Source: Noviherbaspirillum_A sp963522035
Lineage (GTDB): Bacteria; Pseudomonadota; Gammaproteobacteria; Burkholderiales; Burkholderiaceae_D
DNA length: 11,354 bases
Assembly: GCA_963522035.1 (NCBI GenBank)
Contig: CAUQYP010000140.1
Coordinates: 1 to 11,354, forward strand
Direction of reading: 5' to 3'
This document shows positions 1 to 7,352 of the stretch, piece after piece (positions within the stretch are counted from its first letter, which is position 1; each line of letters opens with the position of its first letter). The position numbers and the translations under genes are program-made. The notes beneath the pieces are model-generated. The model was given only the letters and a program-made list of their open reading frames with translations, did no database searches and was not told the DNA's origin.

Positions 1-116
<116 letters not shown>

Positions 117-188
117 TGACAATCACTGCAAACGCGCAGCGCGGAGATAGGCAATGCCGCAGCCCCTGCCGCCGAATCTGCACGCGTC

Positions 189-202
189 GCCTTCGGTAAG
201 GC
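189..202 (-). terminator. Small hairpin directly after dnaE stop (terminator-like)
   Basis: A perfect 5-bp stem (GCCTT/AAGGC) with a 4-nt loop begins 2 nt beyond the dnaE TGA in the direction of dnaE transcription. No T-run follows, so it is not a canonical intrinsic terminator. It may be a 3'-end stabilising hairpin or chance. Confidence 0.3.
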
Positions 203-203
203 T

Positions 204-3200
204 TCAGTACTCCACTGCCGCGCTGCGCGCCCCCAACCTGTCGAACAGCGACTGCTTCAGCGCATCGGCCGGCGCCACCCGCCATTCATCCGGCCACTGC
301 ACCTCGCAGTCGATGCCGTCCCGGGTATAGCGCATCGCCAGCGGCAAGCCATGCGGCGAGCGGAACTGCGACAGGATGGTCCGGATCTGCGCGGCGTCGG
401 TACTGTCGGTCAGCGAGAACGCAAACTTCTTGCCGAACTGGACGCGCGCGGTGGAAATGTCCATCGCCTTCTCGGCAGTGATGCGCAGCCCGCCCGAGAA
501 GCGGTCTTCCGACACCTTGCCCTGCACCGCCAGGAACTCGTCTTCCTTGAACAGCGCGCGGTTGGCGTCGAACACCTCGTTATAGACCGTCACCTCGACC
601 GCCGCACTGCCGTCGTCGAGCAGCACGATGACCATCTTGCCGCGCTGCGTCATCTGGGTGCGCATGCCGGCGATCACGCCGGCCATCAGCCGCGGCTCGC
701 GCGACGGCGTCAGGTCGCTCAAGCGGGTGCGGGCGAACTTGCGGGCTTCCTCGGCATACGCATTGAACAGGTGGCCGGACAGGTAGAAGCCGAGCGCAGT
801 CTTTTCCTCGGTCAGCTTCTGCTTCTCGCTCCACGGCGGCGCCTTCACGTACTCGGGCGGGGCCACCATGTCGCTGTGGTCGCCGCCGAACAGGCTGACC
901 TGGTTGGCCGACGCTTCGGCCTGCTCCGCGCATTCCATTGCGAAGCTGACCGAGGCCAGCAATATGCCGCGGTCGACTTCCATGCAATCGAACGCGCCGG
1001 CGCGAATCAGCGACTCGACCGTGCGGCGGTTGATCTGCTTCTTGTCGACCCGCTTGCAGAAGTCGAACAGATCGGTGAAGGGGCCGTCGCGGCGGGCGGC
1101 GACGATGGCCTCGATCGCGCCCTGCCCGGAGCCCTTGACTGCACCGAGGCCATAGCGGATTTCCTTGACCTTCTTCTTCGTCACGCTCGGCGGTTCGCCG
1201 ACCGGCATGAAGCGGTAGTCCGACAGGTTGATGTCGGGCGGCAGCAGCGTCAGGCCGCAGATGTCGGCCGCATCTTCCACCAGGATCTTGATCTTGTCGG
1301 TGTCGTCCATCGCCAGCGACAAGTTGGCCGCCATGAACGCGGCCGGGTGGTGCGCCTTCAGGTAGGCGGTGTAGTAGGACAGCAGCGCGTAGGCGGCAGC
1401 GTGCGACTTGTTGAAGCCGTAGCCGGCGAACTTTTCCATCAGGTCGAAGATCTCGTCGGCCTTTTCCTGCGTCAGCCCGTTCTTCGCCGCGCCTTCGCGG
1501 AAGATGTTGCGGTGCTCGGCCATCTCCTCGGCCTTCTTCTTGCCCATCGCGCGGCGCAGCAAGTCCGCGCCGCCCAGCGAGTAGCCGCCGATGACCTGCG
1601 CCATCTGCATCACCTGCTCCTGGTAGACCATGATGCCGTAGGTCTCGGACAGGATGCCCTCGGTGCGCGGGTCCGGATAGTCGAAGCGCTCGCCGTGCTT
1701 GCGCTTGCAGAAGTCGGGGATCAGGTCCATCGGGCCCGGCCGGTACAGCGCCACCAGCGCGATGATGTCCTCGAAGCGGTCGGGCCGCGCATCCTTCAGC
1801 ATGCCCTGCATGCCGCGGCTTTCAAGCTGAAACACGGCGACCGTCTTCGCCTTGGTCAGCAGGTCGTAGGACGCCCTGTCGTTGAGCGGCAGCGACTCCA
1901 GGTTGAAGTCGGCCATGGCCGGGTCGAGCTGGCGGATGTAGCGCACCGCGCGGTCGAGGATGGTCAGCGTGGTCAGGCCCAGGAAGTCGAACTTCACCAG
2001 GCCCACCGCCTCGACGTCGTCCTTGTCGTACTGCGAGACCACGCCGGCGTCGCCGCCCTGCGTATACAGCGGGCAGAAGTCGGTCAGCTTGCCGGGTGCA
2101 ATCAGCACGCCGCCCGCATGCATGCCGATGTTGCGGGCGATACCTTCTACCTGCTGCGCCAGCTCCAGCAGCTGCCTGACTTCCTCCTCGTTCTCCATCC
2201 GCTCTTTTAACAGCGGCTCTTCCTCGATCGCGTCGGCGATGGTGACCAGCTTGCCGGGCTTGAATGGAATGAGCTTGGAGATGCCGTCGCAGAAGTTGTA
2301 GCCCATGTCGAGCACGCGGCCGACGTCGCGTATCGCACCCTTCGCGGCCATGGTGCCGAAAGTGGCGATCTGCGACACCGCGTCGCGGCCGTAGCGGTCC
2401 TTCACGTACTGGATGACGCGGTCGCGGCCTTCCTGGCAAAAGTCAATGTCGAAGTCGGGCATCGACACCCGCTCCGGGTTCAGGAAGCGCTCGAACAGCA
2501 GGTTGTAGGCCAGTGGATCGAGGTCGGTGATGGACAGCGCGTAGGCCACCAGCGAGCCGGCGCCCGAGCCGCGGCCCGGCCCCACCGGCACGCCATTGTT
2601 CTTGGCCCACTGGATGAAGTCGGCCACGATCAGGAAGTAGCCGGGAAAGCCCATCTTGATGATGGTGTCGGTCTCGAACTTCAACCGCTCTTCATAGCGC
2701 GCCCGCTTTTCCTCGCGCACTGCCTCGTCGGGGAACAGGTGCTTGAGGCGCAGCTCCAGCCCCGCCTTCGATTCGGCCACCAAAAATTCATCGATGGTCA
2801 TGCCGTCCGGCGTCGGGAAGTTGGGCAGCTTGGGCTTGCCCAGTTCCAGCACCAGGTTGCAGCGGCGCGCGATCTCGATGCTGTTTTCCAGCGCGCCCGG
2901 CAGGTCGGCGAACAGCGCGGCCATCTCGGCCTGGGTCTTGAACGCCTGCTGCTCGTTGAAGCGCTTGGGCCGGCGCGCGTTGGCCATGATCTCGCCCTCG
3001 GCGATGCAGGTGCGCGCCTCGTGGGCGACGAACTCCTCGGCCGACAGGAACTGCACCGGGTGCGTCGCCACCACCGGCAACTGAAGCTTCGCCGCCAGCG
3101 CCACCGACTGCCGCACCTGCTGCTCCATGTTGGGCTGGCCGGCGCGTTGTATCTCGATATAGAAATGCCCGGGGAAGGCTGCCGCCCAGCGCTCGGCGCA

Positions 3201-3662
3201 GCGTTCGGCCAGCTGCGGGTTGCCGCGTTCCAGCGCGCAGCCGATGTCGCCGAAATGGGCGCCGGACAGCGCAATCAGTCCGCCCGGCGCCAGCGCTTCC
3301 AGCCATTCGGCACGGAGCTCGGCGCGGCCGCGGTACAGGTTGGTCAGCCAGGCCTGCGACAGCAACTCGCACAGTTGCAGGTACCCTTGCTTATTCTTCA
3401 CCAGCAGCAGCAGCCGGCAGGGCTTCTCGCGGTCGTCGGGGTTGGTGATCCAGACGTCGCAACCGGCAATAGGCTTGACGCCCTTGCCGCGCGCCGCCTT
3501 GTAGAACTTGACCATGCCGAACAGGTTGGCGAGGTCCGTGATCGCGAGCGCCGGCTGGCCGTCTTTGGCGGCGGCCTTGACGACGTCGTCGATGCGGACC
3601 AGGCCGTCGGCGATGGAGAACTCGGAATGGAGGCGGAGGTGGACGAATTGCGGAGAAGTCAT
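204..3662 (-). CDS. dnaE: DNA polymerase III subunit alpha (replicative polymerase)
   Basis: Catalytic subunit of the chromosomal replicase, extending DNA from primers in complex with the beta clamp, the clamp loader tau subunit and, in this type, a separate DnaQ proofreader. The 1152-residue length is normal for the DnaE1 class. The N-terminal PHP domain starts FVHLRLHSEFS (6-16) and, as in E. coli, lacks the full HxH metal motif, so intrinsic proofreading is unlikely. The polymerase core has GPGRGSGAGS (361-370), PDFDIDF (402-408, catalytic D405 and D407) and KFDFLGL with the third catalytic aspartate D559. A helix-hairpin-helix and OB-fold region follows. QVSLF at 921-925 matches the internal beta-clamp-binding pentapeptide and sits where E. 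coli DnaE has its own. The start matches E. coli DnaE, though no strong Shine-Dalgarno precedes it. The gene is complete and divergent from trhO. Confidence 0.98.
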   Translation of the reverse strand: MTSPQFVHLRLHSEFSIADGLVRIDDVVKAAAKDGQPALAITDLANLFGMVKFYKAARGKGVKPIAGCDVWITNPDDREKPCRLLLLVKNKQGYLQLCELLSQAWLTNLYRGRAELRAEWLEALAPGGLIALSGAHFGDIGCALERGNPQLAERCAERWAAAFPGHFYIEIQRAGQPNMEQQVRQSVALAAKLQLPVVATHPVQFLSAEEFVAHEARTCIAEGEIMANARRPKRFNEQQAFKTQAEMAALFADLPGALENSIEIARRCNLVLELGKPKLPNFPTPDGMTIDEFLVAESKAGLELRLKHLFPDEAVREEKRARYEERLKFETDTIIKMGFPGYFLIVADFIQWAKNNGVPVGPGRGSGAGSLVAYALSITDLDPLAYNLLFERFLNPERVSMPDFDIDFCQEGRDRVIQYVKDRYGRDAVSQIATFGTMAAKGAIRDVGRVLDMGYNFCDGISKLIPFKPGKLVTIADAIEEEPLLKERMENEEEVRQLLELAQQVEGIARNIGMHAGGVLIAPGKLTDFCPLYTQGGDAGVVSQYDKDDVEAVGLVKFDFLGLTTLTILDRAVRYIRQLDPAMADFNLESLPLNDRASYDLLTKAKTVAVFQLESRGMQGMLKDARPDRFEDIIALVALYRPGPMDLIPDFCKRKHGERFDYPDPRTEGILSETYGIMVYQEQVMQMAQVIGGYSLGGADLLRRAMGKKKAEEMAEHRNIFREGAAKNGLTQEKADEIFDLMEKFAGYGFNKSHAAAYALLSYYTAYLKAHHPAAFMAANLSLAMDDTDKIKILVEDAADICGLTLLPPDINLSDYRFMPVGEPPSVTKKKVKEIRYGLGAVKGSGQGAIEAIVAARRDGPFTDLFDFCKRVDKKQINRRTVESLIRAGAFDCMEVDRGILLASVSFAMECAEQAEASANQVSLFGGDHSDMVAPPEYVKAPPWSEKQKLTEEKTALGFYLSGHLFNAYAEEARKFARTRLSDLTPSREPRLMAGVIAGMRTQMTQRGKMVIVLLDDGSAAVEVTVYNEVFDANRALFKEDEFLAVQGKVSEDRFSGGLRITAEKAMDISTARVQFGKKFAFSLTDSTDAAQIRTILSQFRSPHGLPLAMRYTRDGIDCEVQWPDEWRVAPADALKQSLFDRLGARSAAVEY

Positions 3663-3668
3663 CAGGCT

Positions 3669-3697
3669 ATTTTACCCGGAGCCCGCCGCCATTTTGG
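3669..3697 (-). promoter_or_regulatory. Possible dnaE promoter (weak)
   Basis: On the minus strand TAAAAT (3669-3674) resembles a -10 box and is only 6 nt from the dnaE ATG, which would give a nearly leaderless mRNA. The hexamer 17 bp upstream (CCAAAA, 3692-3697) is a poor -35. CCAAAAT occurs twice as direct repeats with a 12-bp period (3691-3697 and 3703-3709). The dnaE promoter could instead lie further upstream. Confidence 0.25.
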
Positions 3698-3706
3698 GCT
3701 GGATTT

Positions 3707-3720
3707 TGGCGCGCGCGCCA
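3707..3720. promoter_or_regulatory. Perfect 14-bp palindrome between dnaE and trhO
   Basis: TGGCGCGCGCGCCA is a perfect inverted repeat with a 10-bp alternating GC core. It covers the position where the trhO -35 box should be (3708-3713 for a 17-bp spacer). It is a candidate operator or a site of unusual DNA structure. The palindrome is certain; a function is inferred. Confidence 0.4.
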
Positions 3721-3730
3721 CACCCCGGTT

Positions 3731-3736
3731 TATAAT
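3731..3736 (+). promoter_or_regulatory. trhO promoter -10 box
   Basis: A consensus TATAAT lies 31 nt before the trhO ATG. With 17-bp spacing the -35 position is GGCGCG, which is poor; TTGGCG at 3706-3711 is a 4/6 match but needs a 19-bp spacer. Expected transcription start is near 3743, giving a leader of about 25 nt. Confidence 0.55.
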
Positions 3737-3767
3737 GCTGACGAATCAATGACTTATCTTTTCAGGT

Positions 3768-4631
3768 ATGCAATCCCCTCCTCAGTTCGTCAATATCGCC
3801 GCGTATAAATTCATTACTTTCGATGACACGGCAGAGAAGCGGCCGCAGTTCCAGGCGCAGTGCGCCGAGCTCGGCCTGATGGGCACCATCCTGCTCACTC
3901 CCGAAGGCATCAACCTGTTCCTGGCCGGCACCCGCGCCGGCATCGACACCTTCCTGCAGTGGCTGCGCGCCGACCCTCGCTTCGCCGACATCGAGGTCAA
4001 GGAAAGCTATTCCGACGAACAGCCGTTCAAGCGCATGCTGGTCAAACTCAAGCGCGAGATCATCACGATGAAGAACCCGCTGATCAAGCCCGAGCTGGGC
4101 CGCGCGCCGGCAGTCACGGCGCCTGTCCTCAAGCGCTGGCTGGACCAGGGCCACGACGACGACGGCCGGCCGGTGGTAATGATGGATACCCGCAATGCGT
4201 TCGAGGTCGACGTCGGCACCTTCGACAACACGCTGGATTACCGGATCGACAAGTTCAGCGAGTTCCCGGACGTGGTCGCGCAGCAGAAGGATGCATTGGC
4301 GGACAAGACCGTGGTCACGTTCTGCACCGGCGGCATCCGCTGCGAGAAGGCGGCCATCCACATGCAGAACATCGGCTACAAACATGTGTACCAGCTCGAA
4401 GGCGGCATCCTCAAGTACTTCGAGGAAGTGGGCGGCGCGCATTACACCGGCGACTGCTTCGTCTTCGACCGCCGCACCGCGCTGAACCCGAAGCTGGAAG
4501 CCACGCCGACCGTGCAGTGCTACGCCTGCCGTGCCGTGGTCACGCCGCGCGAGCAGTTGTCGCCGCTGTATCGGTATGGCGTGTCTTGTCCGCATTGCGC
4601 GGAGAAGGCGGTGGAAGCCGAAGCCTCGTAG
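3768..4631 (+). CDS. trhO: tRNA uridine(34) hydroxylase (rhodanese-like, YceA/UPF0176 family)
   Basis: Oxygen-dependent hydroxylation of U34 in the tRNA anticodon to 5-hydroxyuridine, the precursor of the cmo5U/mo5U wobble modifications; cytoplasmic. The 287-residue product has the N-terminal acylphosphatase-like part (from FVNIAAYKF, 7-15, with EGINLFLAG at 46-54) and a central rhodanese domain (about 115-220). The rhodanese active loop is FCTGGIRC, with the essential cysteine expected at C186 and a second at C192. The C-terminal tail carries two CxxC pairs (C251/C254 and C274/C277) that look like a small metal-binding knuckle. It is somewhat shorter than E. coli TrhO (about 350 residues). 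The start has the expected family beginning but only a weak AGG upstream. Its TAG stop codon lies inside the following palindromic repeat. Confidence 0.93.
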   Translation: MQSPPQFVNIAAYKFITFDDTAEKRPQFQAQCAELGLMGTILLTPEGINLFLAGTRAGIDTFLQWLRADPRFADIEVKESYSDEQPFKRMLVKLKREIITMKNPLIKPELGRAPAVTAPVLKRWLDQGHDDDGRPVVMMDTRNAFEVDVGTFDNTLDYRIDKFSEFPDVVAQQKDALADKTVVTFCTGGIRCEKAAIHMQNIGYKHVYQLEGGILKYFEEVGGAHYTGDCFVFDRRTALNPKLEATPTVQCYACRAVVTPREQLSPLYRYGVSCPHCAEKAVEAEAS

Positions 4632-4676
4632 GGTGCAATAAGCGCCAGCGCATTGCACCAAACCGTCGCACCCTAC
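4628..4676. repeat. REP-like palindrome, unit 1 (GGTGCAAT type)
   Basis: An inner stem GGTGCAAT (4632-4639) pairs with ATTGCACC (4652-4659). An outer 9-bp repeat GTAGGGTGC (4628-4636) pairs with GCACCCTAC (4668-4676). The two stems share bases and so exclude each other. The unit starts within the trhO stop codon. It lies between convergent genes, where it could stabilise or terminate both transcripts, although no T-run follows. A degenerate relative occurs at 9088-9115. Confidence 0.7.
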
Positions 4677-4696
4677 CGTCTTCTCTGTGCGACGAA

Positions 4697-4728
4697 TGGT
4701 GTAATGCCCTTCGGTTATTACACCCTAC
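4697..4728. repeat. REP-like palindrome, unit 2 (GGTGTAAT, TTCG loop)
   Basis: GGTGTAAT (4698-4705) pairs with ATTACACC (4717-4724) around an 11-nt loop containing C-TTCG-G, a very stable RNA tetraloop. The trailing CCCTAC matches the end of unit 1, so the two form one tandem element. It ends 12 bp from the pirin stop codon and may serve as a two-way 3'-end structure for trhO and the pirin gene. Confidence 0.65.
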
Positions 4729-4740
4729 GAACACCAACCA

Positions 4741-5439
4741 TCAGCCCAGGTCGAACACCAGCACTTCGGCGTTCGCTCCACCAGCCAGCACCACCGCCGT
4801 CTCGTCCGACACCTTCAGCGCATCTCCCGCTGCCAGCGCCACGCCATTCACTGACAAGCTGCCCCGCGCCACATGCACATACGCACGGCGACCGGGCGCC
4901 AGGTCCAGCGTGGCCGTTTCGTCGCCGTCGAACAAACCGGCGTACAGCCGCGCATCCTGGTGGATCAGCACCGAGCCGTCGGCGCCGTCGGGGCTGGCGA
5001 CCAGGCGCAGGCGGCCTCGCTTGTCGGCGGCCTCGAAACGCTTCTCCTCGTAGCCCGGCGCAATGCCGCGCACGTTAGGCTCGATCCATATCTGCAGGAA
5101 ATGCGTTTGCTCGGTCTGCGCATGGTTGTACTCGGAATGCCGGATGCCGCTGCCGGCGCTCATGCGCTGCACGTCGCCCGGGCGGATCACGCTGCCGTTG
5201 CCTATGCTGTCCTTGTGGCCGAGCTCGCCTTCCAGCACGTAGGTGATGATCTCCATGTCCCGGTGACCGTGGGTACCGAAGCCGCTGCCGGGTGCGACGC
5301 GGTCTTCGTTGATGACGCGCAAGGCGCCGAAACCCATGTGGCGCGGATCGTGGTAGTCGGCAAAGGAAAAGCTGTGATATGAATCGAGCCACCCATGGTT
5401 GGCGTGGCCGCGTTCATCTGCTTTGCGTAGCTGGTTCAT
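4741..5439 (-). CDS. Pirin family protein, YhhW-like (quercetin 2,3-dioxygenase type)
   Basis: A bicupin pirin of 232 residues when started at 5439, close to E. coli YhhW (231). The N-terminal LRKADERGHANHGWLDSYHSF is strongly YhhW-like. The metal ligands fall at H57 and H59 (THGH), H101 (IRHSEYN) and E103, the positions described for YhhW, so the metal site is intact. YhhW can open the flavonol ring of quercetin in vitro; the physiological substrate is unknown. An upstream in-frame ATG at 5475 would add 12 residues. I prefer 5439 because GGAG lies 8 nt before it and the family homology begins there, whereas the upstream ATG has no ribosome site and sits 5 nt from a -10 box. The gene is divergent from a LysR regulator, which probably controls it. 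Confidence 0.9.
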   Translation of the reverse strand: MNQLRKADERGHANHGWLDSYHSFSFADYHDPRHMGFGALRVINEDRVAPGSGFGTHGHRDMEIITYVLEGELGHKDSIGNGSVIRPGDVQRMSAGSGIRHSEYNHAQTEQTHFLQIWIEPNVRGIAPGYEEKRFEAADKRGRLRLVASPDGADGSVLIHQDARLYAGLFDGDETATLDLAPGRRAYVHVARGSLSVNGVALAAGDALKVSDETAVVLAGGANAEVLVFDLG

Positions 5440-5447
5440 GACATCGA

Positions 5448-5451
5448 CTCC
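5448..5451 (-). promoter_or_regulatory. Ribosome binding site deciding the pirin start
   Basis: GGAG on the minus strand, 8 nt upstream of the ATG at 5439. It supports the shorter 232-residue product over the ATG at 5475. Confidence 0.65.
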
Positions 5452-5480
5452 GTTGAATGAAATTACGTTGGACATGACGC

Positions 5481-5486
5481 ACTATA
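5481..5486 (-). promoter_or_regulatory. Probable pirin -10 box
   Basis: TATAGT (5/6 match to TATAAT) on the minus strand. A start near 5474 would leave a leader of about 35 nt before the ATG at 5439. No good -35 hexamer is seen at the proper spacing, as expected if an activator such as the divergent LysR protein is needed. Confidence 0.4.
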
Positions 5487-5490
5487 AACG

Positions 5491-5518
5491 TTGCAGCCGC
5501 CTCGAATAAGGGCATAAT
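5491..5518 (+). promoter_or_regulatory. Possible lysR promoter
   Basis: TTGCAG (5491-5496) and CATAAT (5513-5518) are separated by 16 bp. The -10 is a 5/6 match and the -35 is weak. Transcription would start near 5525, leaving a leader of about 34 nt. Confidence 0.4.
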
Positions 5519-5531
5519 CCTGCACAGGTCA

Positions 5532-5546
5532 TTCAAATTTTCTGAA
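5532..5546. promoter_or_regulatory. Candidate LysR-type binding site (T-N11-A)
   Basis: TTCA-N7-TGAA is an interrupted palindrome that contains the T-N11-A pattern of LysR regulators. It sits in the pirin/lysR intergenic region, downstream of the proposed lysR start, where binding could cause autorepression. The motif is short and may be chance. Confidence 0.35.
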
Positions 5547-5558
5547 CCTTCATTGCCG

Positions 5559-6482
5559 ATGAACCTGACCCTCGAATCGCTCCGTATCCTCGATGAAATC
5601 GACCGTCGTGGCAGCTTCGCGGCCGCCGCTTCCGCGCTCGACCGGGTGCCGTCGGCGCTGACCTATACCGTGCGCAAGCTGGAGGAAGACCTCGACGTGC
5701 TGCTGTTCGACCGGCGTGGCCACCGTGCCCGTCTGACCTCGGCCGGGGAAGAACTCCTGGACCATGGCCGCCACCTGCTGCAGGCTGCCGAGGCGCTGGA
5801 ACAGCGTGTCAGGCGCACCGCCGCCGGCTGGGAAGCGGAGTTGCGCATCGTGGTCGACAGCGTGATTCCGTTCGAACGCATCGTGCCGCTGATTACGGCA
5901 TTCGACCGGGAACAGCCGGGCACCCGGCTGCGGATCACGTCGGAGGTGCTGTCCGGGGTTTGGGAAGCGCTGCTGACCGACCGTGCCGACATGGCCATCG
6001 GCGCCGCCTACGACGGGCCGGACGCGATGCGCATGAGCAGCGACTTCCGCACCCGTGTGCTGGGCGCCATCGACTGGGTGTTCGCGGTGGCGCCGTCGCA
6101 TCCGCTGGCCGGCGTGGCAGGTCCGCTGCCGGCCGAGCTGATCCAGCGCTACCGCGCGGTGGCAGCCGGCGACACCGGGCGCATGCTGCCGGGCATGACT
6201 GCAGGCCTGCTGAACGGCCAGGAAACGTTGACCGTGCCGTCGCTGCAGGCCAAGCTGGCCGCGCAACTGGCCGGCCTCGGCTGCGGCCACCTGCCGCGCA
6301 TGCTGGCGGCGCCGCACATTGCCAGCGGCAACCTGGTCGAGAAGGAAACAGTGGAAGCCAGGCCAGCCGGCGCGGCCCACCTGGCCTGGCGCAGCAGCGC
6401 CCGCGGGAAGGCGATGAAATGGTTTCTCGCCAGGCTGTCCGAAGACGACATGAAACGCCAGCTGCTGGAGCCGGTGGCATGA
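5559..6482 (+). CDS. LysR family transcriptional regulator, YhaJ-like
   Basis: DNA-binding regulator of 307 residues, normal for the family. The N-terminal winged helix-turn-helix covers about 1-60, with GSFAAAASALDRVPSALTYT (18-37) as the HTH and LEEDLDVLLFDR (41-52) after it. The rest is the periplasmic-binding-like effector domain. The N-terminus strongly recalls E. coli YhaJ, which sits beside the pirin gene yhaK. The effector is unknown. I start at ATG 5559; a TTG two codons upstream is possible. No clear ribosome site precedes either. Its end overlaps the start of gluQRS by 4 bp. The divergent pirin gene is the most likely target. Confidence 0.9.
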   Translation: MNLTLESLRILDEIDRRGSFAAAASALDRVPSALTYTVRKLEEDLDVLLFDRRGHRARLTSAGEELLDHGRHLLQAAEALEQRVRRTAAGWEAELRIVVDSVIPFERIVPLITAFDREQPGTRLRITSEVLSGVWEALLTDRADMAIGAAYDGPDAMRMSSDFRTRVLGAIDWVFAVAPSHPLAGVAGPLPAELIQRYRAVAAGDTGRMLPGMTAGLLNGQETLTVPSLQAKLAAQLAGLGCGHLPRMLAAPHIASGNLVEKETVEARPAGAAHLAWRSSARGKAMKWFLARLSEDDMKRQLLEPVA

Positions 6483-7351
6483 AGACAGCGTACCGCGGGC
6501 GTTTTGCACCCTCCCCCACGGGCCCGCTGCATGCCGGCTCGCTGGTCGCCGCCGTTGCCAGCTACCTCGACGCCCGCGCCCATGATGGTGTCTGGCTGCT
6601 GCGCATGGAAGACATCGACGAAGCGCGCGCCTTGCCGGACGCGGCGCAGTCCATCATGCAGGCATTGCAGGCGCATGGCATGCAGTGGGATGAAAAGCCG
6701 CTATGGCAAAGCAGGCGCAAGGCCTTGTATCAGGCTGCCTTCGAGCGCCTGGGCGACGCAGTGTATCCGTGCGGCTGCAGCCGCCGTGAAATCGCCGACT
6801 CGCGCATCGGCGTGGCTTCGGACGGCGCCGCGGTCTATCCGGGCACCTGCCGCAGCGGCCTGGCGCCGGGCCGTCCCGCGCGCGCCTGGCGACTGCGGGT
6901 GCCGGACCAGGTCATATCCTTCGACGATCGCTGGGCCGGGCCGGTGCGCCAGCGCCTGGCGACCGAGGTTGGCGACTTCGTCTTGAGGCGCGCCGATGGC
7001 TATTGGGCCTACCAGCTCGCGGTGGTGGTCGACGACGGCGACTGCGGCATCACCGACATCGTGCGCGGCGCCGACCTGCTGGACTCGACCGCGCGCCAGA
7101 TCTACCTTCAGGGTTTGCTCGGGCTGCCGACGCCGCGCTTCATGCACGTGCCGGTGTTGGTCAACGACCGCGGGGAAAAGCTGTCGAAACAGACCGGCGC
7201 CATGGCGCTCGACAGCAGCCAGCCGCTGGACGGGCTGATGGCAGCGGCGCGCTTTCTCGGTCTCGGACTCGAATCGAACCCGCCGGCAACCCTGGCGGCA
7301 TTCTGGGAAGCGGCGGTGGCTGCCTGGGCCGACAGGCACAGGCTGGCCTAG
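6479..7351 (+). CDS. gluQRS: Glutamyl-Q tRNA(Asp) synthetase
   Basis: A truncated glutamyl-tRNA synthetase paralogue that attaches glutamate to the queuosine at position 34 of tRNA(Asp). It does not charge the 3' end and lacks an anticodon-binding domain, which fits the 290-residue length. The N-terminus GRFAPSPTGPLHAGSL (7-22) carries the HIGH-like signature (HAGS, 18-21). KLSKQ (234-238) is the KMSKS-like loop. C98, C100, Y120 and C124 form the zinc-binding set typical of GluQRS. The ATG overlaps the lysR TGA (ATGA), and CTGGAG ends 8 nt before it, so translational coupling to lysR is likely. Its stop is 1 bp from the stop of the opposing rhlE. In E. coli the gene sits next to dksA; the LysR linkage here is different. 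Confidence 0.95.
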   Translation: MKTAYRGRFAPSPTGPLHAGSLVAAVASYLDARAHDGVWLLRMEDIDEARALPDAAQSIMQALQAHGMQWDEKPLWQSRRKALYQAAFERLGDAVYPCGCSRREIADSRIGVASDGAAVYPGTCRSGLAPGRPARAWRLRVPDQVISFDDRWAGPVRQRLATEVGDFVLRRADGYWAYQLAVVVDDGDCGITDIVRGADLLDSTARQIYLQGLLGLPTPRFMHVPVLVNDRGEKLSKQTGAMALDSSQPLDGLMAAARFLGLGLESNPPATLAAFWEAAVAAWADRHRLA

Positions 7352-7352
7352 A

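Noticed and set aside
351..3752. Long plus-strand open frames opposite dnaE (351-2210 and 2739-3752)
   Set aside because: They are shadow frames caused by high GC at third positions of dnaE; the products are Arg/Ala/Val/His-rich without domains.
5440..5475. Pirin start at the upstream ATG (12 extra residues, leaderless mRNA)
   Set aside because: The downstream ATG has a GGAG at 8-nt spacing and coincides with the family N-terminus, while the extension has no similarity that I recognise.
5550..6509. 319-residue minus-strand frame opposite the LysR gene
   Set aside because: Antisense shadow with Gln/His/Arg/Gly bias; the plus-strand frame is a clear LysR protein.
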